Below, piece by piece: positions 54,625 to 64,000 of a DNA stretch of 64,000 bases. The position numbers and the translations under genes were made by a program. Location: contig JAKEKT010000008.1 of NCBI GenBank assembly GCA_021495925.1, positions 186,001-250,000 of the forward strand, written 5' to 3'. The notes under the pieces are model-generated. The model did not search any database, was not told where the DNA came from, and saw only the letters and a list, made by a program, of their open reading frames with translations. This DNA is from Diplodia intermedia. Its lineage: Eukaryota; Ascomycota; Dothideomycetes; Botryosphaeriales; Botryosphaeriaceae. The stretch's first letter is position 1. Every line of letters begins with the position of its first letter.

Positions 54625-55768
54625 AGAGGAAGCCTCCAGGTTGGCAGGACAATGAGTGCGTCTGCGGCCTTGCAAGCCGCTCTCCTGTGAAGAAGATGGC
54701 CTTCCCAAGGCAGTGAGTCGTGTTGAGATGCGTCGAAACCCGCAGTCGACTTTGGAGTATCCGAATACATCGTAGCCAGTGCAGTAACCCTGGATCACAC
54801 CGGGGACTCCGCAGACCGGACGCTCCTAGGATCCAGAACTCGATCGACGACAAGGCAAGCGCCCCCCGACAGTGCAACGCACAGTTTTCGTGAGCAGCAC
54901 GAAAGGAAACGCGTGTGCGACAGTGTCTACTCTTCCCTGGCCATATTGGGTGTGTTTCGTGCGCTCCTTATCTAACTCGCAACAACATCTGGACCCTCTC
55001 GATCGAGCCCTCGTCGCGCCGTAGGGTCGCAAAGGACCTTTGGTCTTCCTACAGCAGCATCGGCCCTTCACGCAGCAGCAGCGCGCTCCCTCTCGCCCCT
55101 CCAGTGGACTGGCCCTACGTAATTTGGTGATCGCGCCGTAGCTTCACCGGACGAAATTTCTGGCGGTGGCAAACCCTCGGCACGTGCATTCGACGGGGCT
55201 GACAGCTGCTGTGCGACCCTCACTGTCACGAGCCTCAACCGCCAGTGCGCAAGCCCTGCACAACATTTGCTCGAGCGGACGGATCCACTTGCTGCGCGGG
55301 CATCAAAGCTTGCGGCGGGGTGGGCAGATCTGGCTAATCCGAGACTCCACCAACCAGCAGCGGATCGAAGGTGAGCCAAAGGCTGTCTACATCAAACACT
55401 CTCGCAGCTGCGCACACGGCGCTGCCGTTTCTTTTGGGTGTGCAAACCGAAGACTGATACTACTCGCTAAAGGCCCGACGTCTTTCCGTACCCGCGGGGC
55501 GCTAGCGCATCGCACCCACCGTTCTTGTTTTCGCCTCTCTGCCGCCAGCCTTTATAAAGCACCCGACTGCCCTCAATCGCCTCAAGGTCCACTTCTGTCC
55601 ACGACAAACGTCTTCCTGCATTAACAACATCTCTGTCCTCTTTACCGACCCAAGTCCAACCCTTTGGTACGCCTGCTCAGCGCCCTGCTGCTGCCCACCG
55701 GCCCCCCACTGTCCGCCTCACTGACGCCGCCCAGACTTCCAACCTCACAACCCACCACCTACCTCACC
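54625..55768. other. Intergenic region upstream of the zinc-knuckle gene
   Basis: 1.1 kb; the last 300 bases are C/T-rich with a TATA box at 55553-55558. Frames at 55166-55624 and elsewhere are not credible proteins. Confidence 0.5.
55553..55558 (+). promoter_or_regulatory. TATA box of the zinc-knuckle gene
   Basis: TATAAA, 216 nt upstream of ATG 55769 and followed by a C-rich 5' leader, as in strongly expressed fungal genes. Confidence 0.55.
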
Positions 55769-56782
55769 ATGGACTTCTCCGCTCCCCCCGCCCGCGGCTG
55801 CTACAACTGTACGTCCTGCCCTTTCCTCTAGCGCACACGCGACACCAGCGGTGCCGCTCCGCATGCCTGCCTCTCGCACACACTCCATACAAAATTCGCA
55901 TTAAGCTCTCACACACAGCGGGGACGGTTCGTTGAGCTGTAGATCCGAGTGGAGTCCTTGCGACGCCCACAACGAGCAGTCTTGGTCGAGTACCGCACGC
56001 AAGCCCAGCACTGCGGCGCTGGCGCACGGCGACCGACCAAGACCACCGCACCGCGATGTGACCTTTTGTGAACCGCCACCTCTCCCACCCTGTGTATTTG
56101 TCCTCTGCTTGTCTACGTTGTCTGGTTGTCGCGCCCCTAGGCCCGCAATGCTTCAACGTTGGGCCTGTTTCATCGCTCTGCGCCAAAAGCCGAGGGGAGT
56201 CTGAGCTAATCGAGGAGAAGGCGGCGATACCACCCACCAGGCCAGGGACTGCCCCACCAAGGGTAACCCCACCTGCTACAACTGCGGCGAGCAGGGCCAC
56301 CTGAGCAGGGAGTGCCCTCAGCCCCAGGCTGAGAAGCCTTGCTACCGCTGCGGCAAGGTCGGTCACCTTTCCCGCGAGTGCCCCGAGGGCGGCGCTCCCG
56401 GCATGGGTGCTGGCCAGGAGTGCTACAAGTGCGGCAAGGTCGGCCACATTGCCCGTAACTGCAACACGTACGGTGCCGGCGGCGGTGGTTTCGGCGGTGG
56501 CTACGGCGGCGGTGCCGGCGGTGGCAACTTCGGTGGTCCTCGCGGTCAGACCTGCTACTCTTGCGGTGGCTACGGTCACATGTCTCGTGACTGCACCCAG
56601 GGCCAGAAGTGCTACAACTGTAAGCTCCCCTTCCATGCAACACCAGACGCACCCGTTCTAACTGTACCGTAGGCGGCGAGGTCGGCCACCTGTCCAGGGA
56701 CTGCCCGTCCGAGACGTCCAACGAGCGCGTCTGCTACAAGTGCAAGCAGCCCGGCCACGTCCAGGCTGCCTGCCCCAACTAA
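55769..56782 (+). CDS. Seven-zinc-knuckle (CCHC) RNA/DNA-binding protein, Gis2/Byr3/CNBP type
   Basis: Exons 55769-55808, 56221-56619 and 56673-56782 encode 182 aa, both introns GT-AG. Seven C-x2-C-x4-H-x4-C knuckles are visible: CYNCGDTTHQARDC, CYNCGEQGHLSREC, CYRCGKVGHLSREC, CYKCGKVGHIARNC, CYSCGGYGHMSRDC, CYNCGEVGHLSRDC and CYKCKQPGHVQAAC. A Gly/Phe-rich linker (GGGGFGGGYGG) separates knuckles 4 and 5. The length and layout match yeast Gis2, S. pombe Byr3 and animal CNBP, cytosolic proteins that bind mRNA and polysomes and work in translational control and stress granules. Both introns split the second Cys codon of a CYNC unit. Intron 1 is 412 nt long, far longer than other introns in this window. 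Confidence 0.95.
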
Positions 56783-59089
56783 GCAAGCCGTCTCCTTGAT
56801 GGCGCAAGCTTGAGGCTGGCTGCCGAGAAAGGGTGGCGACGTAGTTGGATTCGACGGTGGCGAGCTTCGTTTGGCGAAGTGGAGCTGCATTCATGATTAC
56901 GACCCTTTCCTTCTCTTTCTTGTAAGATCTTCCAGCCATGGATCGTCAGCTCTTTGCATGGCCTCTGCCTTACGAGCAGCATGAGCGAGTTTTTCTTTTT
57001 CCTTTTAATCATCATTGCTGCGACGGTGGATCAACGATCCAGAGACAGATTGGAACTCCGGGACAAGGACAAAAAACGATGGTCGGGGAAAAAAAGGATT
57101 ACTTATTCGAGATGAGCGCCTACGGGTGCAGGTTTTGTTGGAGGTCTGGAGACACTCATCTTGCGGATAGCAGCGAGCATGGGCGACTAGGCGTCATTTT
57201 TCCTAGTTACAAAAAGAAGCAGTCGAACAACGATGATAAGCAGAAGACCAGGCCAGCGCGTGCGAGTGGGCAGCCGATGGGCTTTTATACGTGTGCGAGC
57301 TAACTGCGATGGCGAGAAAAGCACCATGTTGGCGCAACACGTGGGGCGCTGTTGGGCTTTAGCGGTGATCGCGCCCCTTCGCTGTCCTCCCAACACCCTC
57401 TCGTCCAGCATGGCATGACTCCTTTCGCGTCGGACCATCGGCCGTTTTCCGATCCTAAGGAAGGCGACAGATCCCAGTGGTGGGTTGTCGATCGTCGACC
57501 GGTCAACTTATCAATCGCCGGTATGCTTATAGCTGCACGTGTCGCTTGGGCGACGGGGGTTTGCCAGCGCGGCAGACCAGACAGCTGCTGACCGCGACGA
57601 TAAGACTACGAACCTACGCCGTGGACGTCCGGTCAGCACGCCTGGCAGATCACAAGCGGTAAGCTTCCGGCTCGCTTGCTGGTGGCCTTCCATCGCACAG
57701 GGCAGACTCCGCTGGATGCGGGCGCATCGACCTACGCCCCGCGGAGGGACGAAGAGGGGTATGCCAGGCCAGGCTGCCGTCATCACATCCACGGTCACAA
57801 CCACCCCGGCACCCAGCAGGGGAGCCTGGTTCGTCGGGCGGCACACAGACATCGCCTCATGAAATCACCGGATAGACACGCCCACATCCAAAGGAGATGC
57901 AAAGGCCCCTCAATAGGCAGGTGTTGTTACACGCGGGGTCTCAATCGGATTAGCTTCGTTATAGGCGAGCTAGTGTACTTCGCACGGCAACGTCTACGCC
58001 TCGATGGCCGCTTTCTCCAACGGCGACGCTAGCTGGCATCAATCGTCAACCCGCTGACACCGACAGTCTTCTCATGTTTGCAGACAACACTGGCGAATTG
58101 TCACCTGCTGGTTTCGCCACGTCCGTTCGAGTTTCCCAATTCGGGCTGGAGATGATGCGTCCTAGAGCAGCACCCCATCGTGGCATCCGCAGCAAGAGCC
58201 AGCGGCGATTGCGTGTGCCGTCCACCGGTAACGCGTCACCCTGCGCTCCCGTGGGATTCGTAGGATGCAGCTGCCAGCTACGGCTGACAGTGGAGACGTG
58301 GACGGCAATCGAGTTGTCCATGCCGGGAAAGCGAACGATGGGACAAAGTTCGATGGCACATGAAACAAGCAAACTCTAAGTGGCTTTTTTTGGCCTCTGG
58401 CTTGTTTGTCGGCGAACCCGCCGCGTGTCACCTTATGCCGAAACGGTAGTCCGGCCATGACGATCAACACTGTAAGGCCGACGAAGATTCGAAACGCACG
58501 CCCGACCTGCCTTAAACTGCTCACGAATCGCTGCAGTTTACCCGCAACCTGGGCCACCCCCCTGGCATCTCCAGGCGCAGCGCTCGGCGGGACCGGGAAG
58601 GGTAACCAGGTCCTGCCACCGCCGCTTTCAAGGCCTCCCCATCATATGTATTCACGCCCGTCGCCGCCGCCCATGAAACGCGCAATCAAGCGCTGTGAAG
58701 CCTGCCTTCTGCCGTCAGCCCCGTGCGCCACTGCCATCTGCGAAGCTACACGGTTGGCTCGGCGCCATCACCTTCCCCATGCGGACCGAAGGGGATCTGT
58801 GCGCCTGTTCGCGCCCTGATTGCAGCCAGGCACTGCCGATGACGGACCTCAGCGGAATCGGCGTTTCGGCCAACAGGCAATGATGTGGGCGATTGCCTGC
58901 GGGCTTTCTCCATATGGCTGTCTGCTTTTATGCCTGCCGCCGCGGATCGTTATTTCTGCTCCTGCTCGTTAAAACCGGCAGAACGCCCAGGCTCGCTGCT
59001 ACCCTGCATTCGCTCCTTTTGGTCTCTGTCGCCATCCGCTCGCTCTTTGACGTGCTTCTCTCTTCATCCTTTAGTCTTGGTCTTGAGCC
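56783..59089. other. 2.3 kb region without supported gene
   Basis: 3' UTR of the zinc-knuckle gene, then moderate-GC DNA with short frames on both strands (57500-58030 and 58160-58820), none recognised. The last part up to 59089 has a C/T-rich leader for the arylsulfotransferase-like gene. A noncoding RNA or a very small secreted protein gene cannot be excluded. Confidence 0.4.
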
Positions 59090-60957
59090 ATGCTCGCCTC
59101 CGCCAATGCGCCTAGAGCGCGCAATGCTCTCGCCGCTCTGGCCTTTTCCTTTTTCGCCTTGACCGCCGCCCAGGACAATACTACCGAACCGCTGTCGACT
59201 TTCTATTCTGTACGGCCTCGTTGAGACGTTGCTAGTTCAGACCTTAGGGCTGACGCTAACGTCCTCACAGCGCCCGGACTTGACGCCTCCCGCTCTCGAC
59301 TGCGTGATCCACGAAGACGGCGTCTCCCCAGGTACGCGCTCCCATCCCCACAATGATCGACTCTTCAGCTAAGCTTAAGCGTTAAGGTTACATCTTCATT
59401 GCGCCATACGGAGCCACGCAATCTGGCCCATACATTTACGATAAGTCTTGCGTCAGTGCCTGATGATCTCCCGAGCACGCAATCCGGGGCAGTGTGCTAA
59501 GACCGCGAACAGAACCTTGTTTGGTCCGGCTTTGGCTTTGCCGGGCCCGAGACCTCCCACGATGTGCAGGTCTGCACCTACAATGGCGAGGATCACCTGT
59601 GCTTCATGCAGGGCAACCAGATGAAGGGTTACGCCCGCGGTCATGGATTGATTCTTGACAAGTCCTACAGCATCGTCAAATCCATCGAGGTTGGCGGCAG
59701 CGGCGTGCCGTCTGTGGACATGCACGAGTTCAACATGATCAACGACGGAGCGTCTGCGCTGGTCACTGCGTACATGACGATTCCGTACGACTTGGCCGAC
59801 TTCGGCATCACTACCGGCGTTGGATACCTCCAGGATGGCACTTTCCAGGAAATCGAGGTCGACACCGGCAATGTGCTCTTCGAGTGGCGTGCCATTGACC
59901 ACGTGCCGTTGAATGCTTCGTATGTGCTGCCGAACGCTTCGGATACTTCTGGCACGGGTCTTTCGCCTAGCTCGCCCTGGGATTGGTTGTACGTATTTAC
60001 CATGACCTGGAATGCTTCTTGTTACTTCAGATGCAGCAGATTGCAGCAGATATGCTTGCTAACTGGGAATCTCACAGCCACATCAACTCGGTTGACAAGT
60101 CTTCGTACTCGGACACCTACTTGATATCAGCCCGCAGCGTCTCTTCCCTCTACAACCTCAACAGCACCGACGGCAGCATCATCTGGACGCTCAGCGCCGG
60201 CGGCGCCTACACCGACTTCGACTGCACCAACTTCAACTTCTCCTACCAGCACGACGCGCGCTTCGTGTCGGAGAACACGACGCACACGGTGCTCTCGTTC
60301 TACGACAATGCGTCCAACGGCTTCAACCAGACGTCGCCTGAGTCATCGGCCATGGTCGTGGCGCTCGACCACACGACCAACAAGGCGACGATGCTCACGC
60401 GCATCACGGCTCCGGCGGAGGCGGGCGGCATTCTATCGTCGTCGCAGGGCAACACGCAGCTGCTGGCCAACGGCAACTTCTTCAACGGCTGGGGCAGCAT
60501 TGACGCGCTGTCGGAGCACGCCGCGGACGGCACGCCGCTGCTGTACGCCACGTGGGGCGCGTACCCGGTCATGAACTACCGCGCGTGGACGTTCAACTGG
60601 ACGTCGACGCCCAAGACGGAGCCGGCCGTGTACTCGTTCGCCCGCAACGCCACCGACGCCGCGTCCACGGCCGTCTTCGTGTCGTGGAACGGCGCGACGG
60701 AGGCGGCCAGCTGGCGCTTCTTGGGCGGCGACGCCGCGGACGCCGTCACGCAGACGCTCGGGACCAAGGACAAGGAGGGCTTCGAGACGGCGTTCAGCGT
60801 GCAAGGGTTCAGCCAGTACGTCGCCGTCGAGGCGCTGGATGCCAGCGGTCAGGTGTTGAGCAGGAGCTCGCCGCTCAAGACGTTCGTCCCGAACCAGGCG
60901 TATGCAGCCATGTGCAGTGACGTTGGCTGCCCGGAGGCGACGTCGTATTCTTCTTGA
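59090..60957 (+). CDS. Secreted arylsulfotransferase-like protein (ASST family)
   Basis: Five exons (59090-59209, 59271-59331, 59387-59451, 59513-59988, 60078-60957) give 533 aa with consistent phases. Residues 1-28 are a signal peptide (RNALAALAFSFFALTAAQD). The body reads as the fungal ASST beta-propeller: PDLTPPALDCVIHEDGVSPG, GYIFIAPYGATQSGPYIYDK, LVWSGFGFAGPETSHDVQV, MKGYARGHGLILDKSYSIVK, DMHEFNMINDGASALVTAY, DWFHINSVDKSSYSDTYLIS (restored by splicing) and a region near SAMVVALDHTTNKATML. Bacterial ASSTs move sulfate between phenols; in fungi the substrate is unknown. There are many N-x-S/T sites. No C-terminal membrane anchor is present. Confidence 0.88.
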
Positions 60958-61620
60958 GGGTTAATGAGGGATGCGGTGATGACGGGTGAGGGGGAAGTGA
61001 GGCGGTCAGGGGCTGCGGCGCTGGCCGTGGGTGGTGCTTGGGTTGCAGCTGTGCTTGGTGCTATCGGGTTGGTTTGAGGGGTGGTGGTCGAAGTTCTTTC
61101 GATTCTTGTGTATACATTTCAGTGGGTATAGCTTTGGTCGGAGGGAAGTTGGAAGATGGAGGATATGGTGATGCTGTACGAGTTCGTTGGTATCTTGAAC
61201 GTGTATGTGGTAATAAACGATATGAGATTATCGTCCAATTTAATTGAAATCGAAACAGACTCTTATACTCGAACTTCTTCTCCGGCATGTGCATGATGTA
61301 GTAGAAATATTCGCTTTAAATAACCCCCAGTCGTCGAAGAAAGGTTCCCAACACTCTTCACCTCCACTACCTAGTGCTCGTTCATTGTGTACAAATGCAT
61401 CAACCACAGTTGACAGGGTATATTCGAGTTGAAAGGCCGTTCACATCATATTTCATTATTGACATTACAGTAAAGGGGCGTCAGCCAACAACCCTTCATC
61501 TTTCCTTTCCTGCTCACTACCCCTCCCAGGCCGTCGCGACACTAGAGACTTGTTTCAGTCATCTTTTTCTGTTTTCTTGTCGCACCTTACTCTCACCCCT
61601 CTCCATCCCTACTCCGCGCT
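60958..61620. other. Convergent intergenic region
   Basis: 3' ends of the arylsulfotransferase-like gene and the small GPI-type gene. AT-rich around 61190-61460. No gene seen. Confidence 0.5.
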
Positions 61621-61908
61621 TCAAAACAACCTCGACGCAAGAACCGTAAAAACGCTCGTCCCGACCGCCATCATCACCACCACCGCGCCGTCCATCGGCG
61701 CACCGCCGCCGTTGTCGTGGCTGCCGGCAACGGCGCCGCCGCCGCCTTTCTTCGGTTCGGGCTCGGGTGCAGGCGCCGGCTCGGGCGCGGCTTCGGGCGC
61801 GGGAGCTGGGACGGGGTCGGCGGCCACGAAGGGAAGGAGGATTTGACTGATGAAGAGGATGGCGAGGAGGGCCGTGAGGAGGGTCGTGCGGGTGGTGGTG
61901 GTTGGCAT
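61621..61908 (-). CDS. Small secreted, probably GPI-anchored protein
   Basis: Single exon, 95 aa, ATG at 61906-61908, TATAAA on the same strand at 62064-62069 (about 156-161 nt upstream). The N terminus is a strong signal peptide (LLTALLAILFISQILLPFVAADP). The middle is a Pro/Ala/Glu repeat-like stretch (VPAPAPEAAPEPAPAPEPEP) then a Lys/Gly-rich segment. The end is a small-residue site followed by a hydrophobic tail (GAPMDGAVVVMMAVGTSVF), the layout of a GPI-attachment signal. Likely a cell-wall or membrane surface protein; no domain is recognised. It is divergent from the RNase H2A gene. Confidence 0.7.
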   Translation of the reverse strand: MPTTTTRTTLLTALLAILFISQILLPFVAADPVPAPAPEAAPEPAPAPEPEPKKGGGGAVAGSHDNGGGAPMDGAVVVMMAVGTSVFTVLASRLF

Positions 61909-62559
61909 GGTGCCGGTCGTGAAGCTTGATATTCTCCCCGTCGTCGTTTGTTGTGGTTTGTGTTGTAGGAGCGAGAGAGGGAGGCGGTTTTATGTATTAG
62001 GCGTGGAGTGTTGTTGGGATGATTACTGGCAAGAGCGTCTGGCGAAGCGGGCATGCAGAGAGCTTTATAGACGGAGGATGACGAGGACAAAAGCAAGGAC
62101 GTGGTCGTGCAGTGTGACGTGGGCTGTGGTTTGCTCGTAGTGTCTCTCCTTTTCCGGGCAAAGCGCGCTTGGCGAGTTGGCGAAGCAAGCTTTTTGGCTG
62201 TGGGACCAGTGCTGCAGTGGAGGCAATTGGCGGAAGCTTGGGGTGGGGGCTGACTGTACGTGCGAGCCCAGTGTGCCAATCAAGAATGATTAAGGTTAGT
62301 TGGGCCATGTTTGAAGGACTGTGCTTGGCTGAGGCAGAAATGGCGGTATGGCTCCAGAGCTATGTTCTTTCTGGGAAAATGGTGGTGGTGATGGGTAGTG
62401 ATATGGGGGCTGTGTGGCTGGGCGTTGGAGGCGGTGCAGTGTGGCTGGTGCCCGCGGCCCTGGATTCGCGTTCCGTCGCGTCTTCCTGACGCGCTCCGGC
62501 TTCAATCCTCACAGCAACACCCATCGACAGAACCCGATTCAATTACGCCGCAAAAAACA
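61909..62559. other. Divergent promoter region, GPI-type / RNase H2A gene
   Basis: 651 bp between divergent starts. Frames in it are not credible genes. Confidence 0.5.
62064..62069 (-). promoter_or_regulatory. TATA box candidate for the GPI-type gene
   Basis: TATAAA on the minus strand about 156 nt upstream of ATG 61908. Confidence 0.45.
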
Positions 62560-63611
62560 ATGGACGAGCCTATGGTTGATGTGCAGGACGTTGCGCAAGA
62601 GACTCCAGCCGACGATGTCTTCCGGGCACCTTCAATCAAGACGGAGGATATTCTGAAGGGTGCTTCCTACGCCCACTACTCTCCCATCCCGGAGGTTATT
62701 TCTAACGACATGACCACCGAGTGCGTGCTTGGCGTCGATGAAGCTGGCAGAGGTCCCGTTCTCGGTAATCTCAAGACTTACCCAGACATATCTCAGAGCC
62801 GTATCTGACACCCACAGGTCCCATGGTATACGCGCTTCTCTACCTGCCGCTCTCCGACCACCGCTCGCTGCTGGCCGAGACGCACCACTTCGACGACTCC
62901 AAAGTCCTTACGCCGGCGGTGCGCTCTGCCCTGATGGAGAAGCTGTGCACGGCGGACACAGACCTGCACCGCAGCTGCGGCTGGGCAACCAAAGTCATGT
63001 CGGCGCGCGACATCTCGGCGGGCATGCTCAAGGCGGGCGGCACGTACAACCTCAACGCTCAGGCCATGGACGCCACCATCGAGCTGATCAAGCGCGTCTT
63101 CGCCCAGGGCGTCAACGTGAAAGAAATCTACATCGACACCATCGGACAGCCCGCCGCCTACCAGCGCAAGCTCGAGCGCATCTTCCCCACCGTCCAGATC
63201 ACCGTGGCCAAGAAGGCCGACTCCCTTTACCCCTGCGTGTCTGCCGCCTCCGTCTGCGCCAAGGTCACGAGGGACGCCGCGCTAGACGTTTGCTACGAGA
63301 CGTACGCTTCGAGCGCCGACGAGACGGTTGCGGCGGACGGCTGGGGCTCGGGGTACCCGTCCGATGCGAGGTGCTCAGGCTGGTTGAAGCGCAATATGGA
63401 TCCCTTCTTCGGCTGGGGCGCCGAGTGCCGCTTTAGCTGGGGCACGGCGAAGGACATGCTGGAGGACAAGAAGAGCGGGCTCAAGGTCGATTGGCCGGTG
63501 GAGGAGGACGAGGGGCAAAACATCTCCTCGTACTTCTCCGGCTTGCAGGATGACCAGGGTGACGAGCTGTCCAACTGGTTCGGCAAGCGCGTCACTGAGG
63601 AAGTCTTTTGA
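62560..63611 (+). CDS. RNH201: Ribonuclease H2 catalytic subunit A
   Basis: Exons 62560-62764 and 62818-63611 encode 332 aa. After an acidic start (MDEPMVDVQDVAQETPADDV) the catalytic motif VLGVDEAGRGPVLG has D60 and E61 of the DEDD active site. The frame goes on with HHFDDSKVLTPAVRSALMEK, KVMSARDISAGML, NLNAQAMDATIELIKRVFAQ, the next acidic residue in EIYIDTIGQP, and ADSLYPCVSAASVCAKVTRD, whose last D is the fourth. It also contains GSGYPSDARCSGWLKRNMD and WSGAKDML-like RFSWGTAKDML. The protein removes single ribonucleotides from DNA and RNA-DNA hybrids as part of the RNase H2 heterotrimer in the nucleus. The exons and stop are intact. Confidence 0.95.
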
Positions 63612-64000
63612 ACCTGAGCCGAACTTGGCTTGGACATCTTTCAAACAGTGCGAGGAATTGACACGATCACCGCTGAGGAAATGACCCAAGCTTCACGCCA
63701 CCAGCAAGCTTCTTCAGCGCAACGGACCGGACTCAAAGTACAGGCACAGCTGTCCATCTACTTCTCGGCACCGCTCACAACGTTCGCGTTCCAAACCATG
63801 CTTGCTTAACTTGATGCGCGGTACGAGCTAGGGCTACTTTACATGCCGTTGGGATGTAGTTCCATTGGCCAAACAACCGGCGAGACTTGCGAACGTTAAA
63901 GTTTAAAGTTAAAGCCGCGCCACACCACCCCTTCCCCGCAATCTTACGAAGGAGTTAGGATGCAACCAAAGCGGCCTTGGGCCTCTCCCGATCGGCTTGG
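63612..64000. other. End of window, no gene recognised
   Basis: The final 389 bases contain the 3' UTR of the RNase H2A gene. No other gene was seen. Confidence 0.5.

Noticed and set aside
58406..58819. 137-codon plus-strand frame before the arylsulfotransferase-like gene
   Set aside because: No domain and no signal peptide. It lies in the probable promoter region of the next gene.

Overview
The window looks like chromosomal DNA of a filamentous ascomycete (Pezizomycotina). Genes carry short GT-AG introns, mostly 50-100 nt. Several upstream regions are CT-rich with TATA boxes. The gene set is typical of fungi: DUF3684-type ATPase, fungal Mis6/CENP-I, Ctp1/Sae2, Gis2/Byr3-type zinc knuckle protein, fungal arylsulfotransferase and a fungal TRAPP II subunit. 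Coding GC is high. I cannot name the class or species from sequence alone. No phage, plasmid, transposon, CRISPR array, rRNA or tRNA was recognised.

Layout: 1-452 (+) is the 3' end of a CLPTM1-family gene, followed by EMC7 (+), a GFA-domain protein (-), a Cys-rich orphan (-) and an unidentified protein (-). The 7.5-16 kb part holds CENP-I/Mis6 (+), mitochondrial ATP synthase beta (-) and glycogen branching enzyme (-). The 16.6-23 kb part holds mitochondrial ClpX (+), a doubtful ORF (-), a small subunit of serine palmitoyltransferase (-), a mitochondrial GGQ release factor (+) and a small fungal protein with an apparent frameshift (+). The 23.7-34 kb part is a divergent pair of large genes, TRAPPC9/Trs120 (-) and an HSP90-type ATPase fused to a C-terminal HExxH motif (+). 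A gene-poor 3.4 kb leads to a secreted CAP/PR-1 protein (+). Then come exportin Cse1 (-), tuberin/TSC2 (-), Ctp1/Sae2 (-), an F-box/WD-like protein (+), a seven-knuckle CCHC protein (+), a secreted arylsulfotransferase-like protein (+), a small GPI-type secreted protein (-) and RNase H2 subunit A (+).

The genes are mostly housekeeping and do not form an obvious pathway cluster. Mitochondrial function recurs (Atp2, ClpX, GGQ release factor). So do genome maintenance and chromosome segregation (CENP-I, Sae2, RNase H2A) and secretory-pathway membranes (CLPTM1, EMC7, SPT small subunit, TRAPPC9). Several neighbours are head-to-head with 250-770 bp between start codons and probably share promoters.

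I found no clear new multi-gene system. The points most worth a second look are the ATPase-HExxH fusion, the matched intron positions in the zinc-knuckle gene, a 54-nt in-frame intron directly after the GGQ motif, and two places where the reading frame breaks by one base or by an implausibly short intron.
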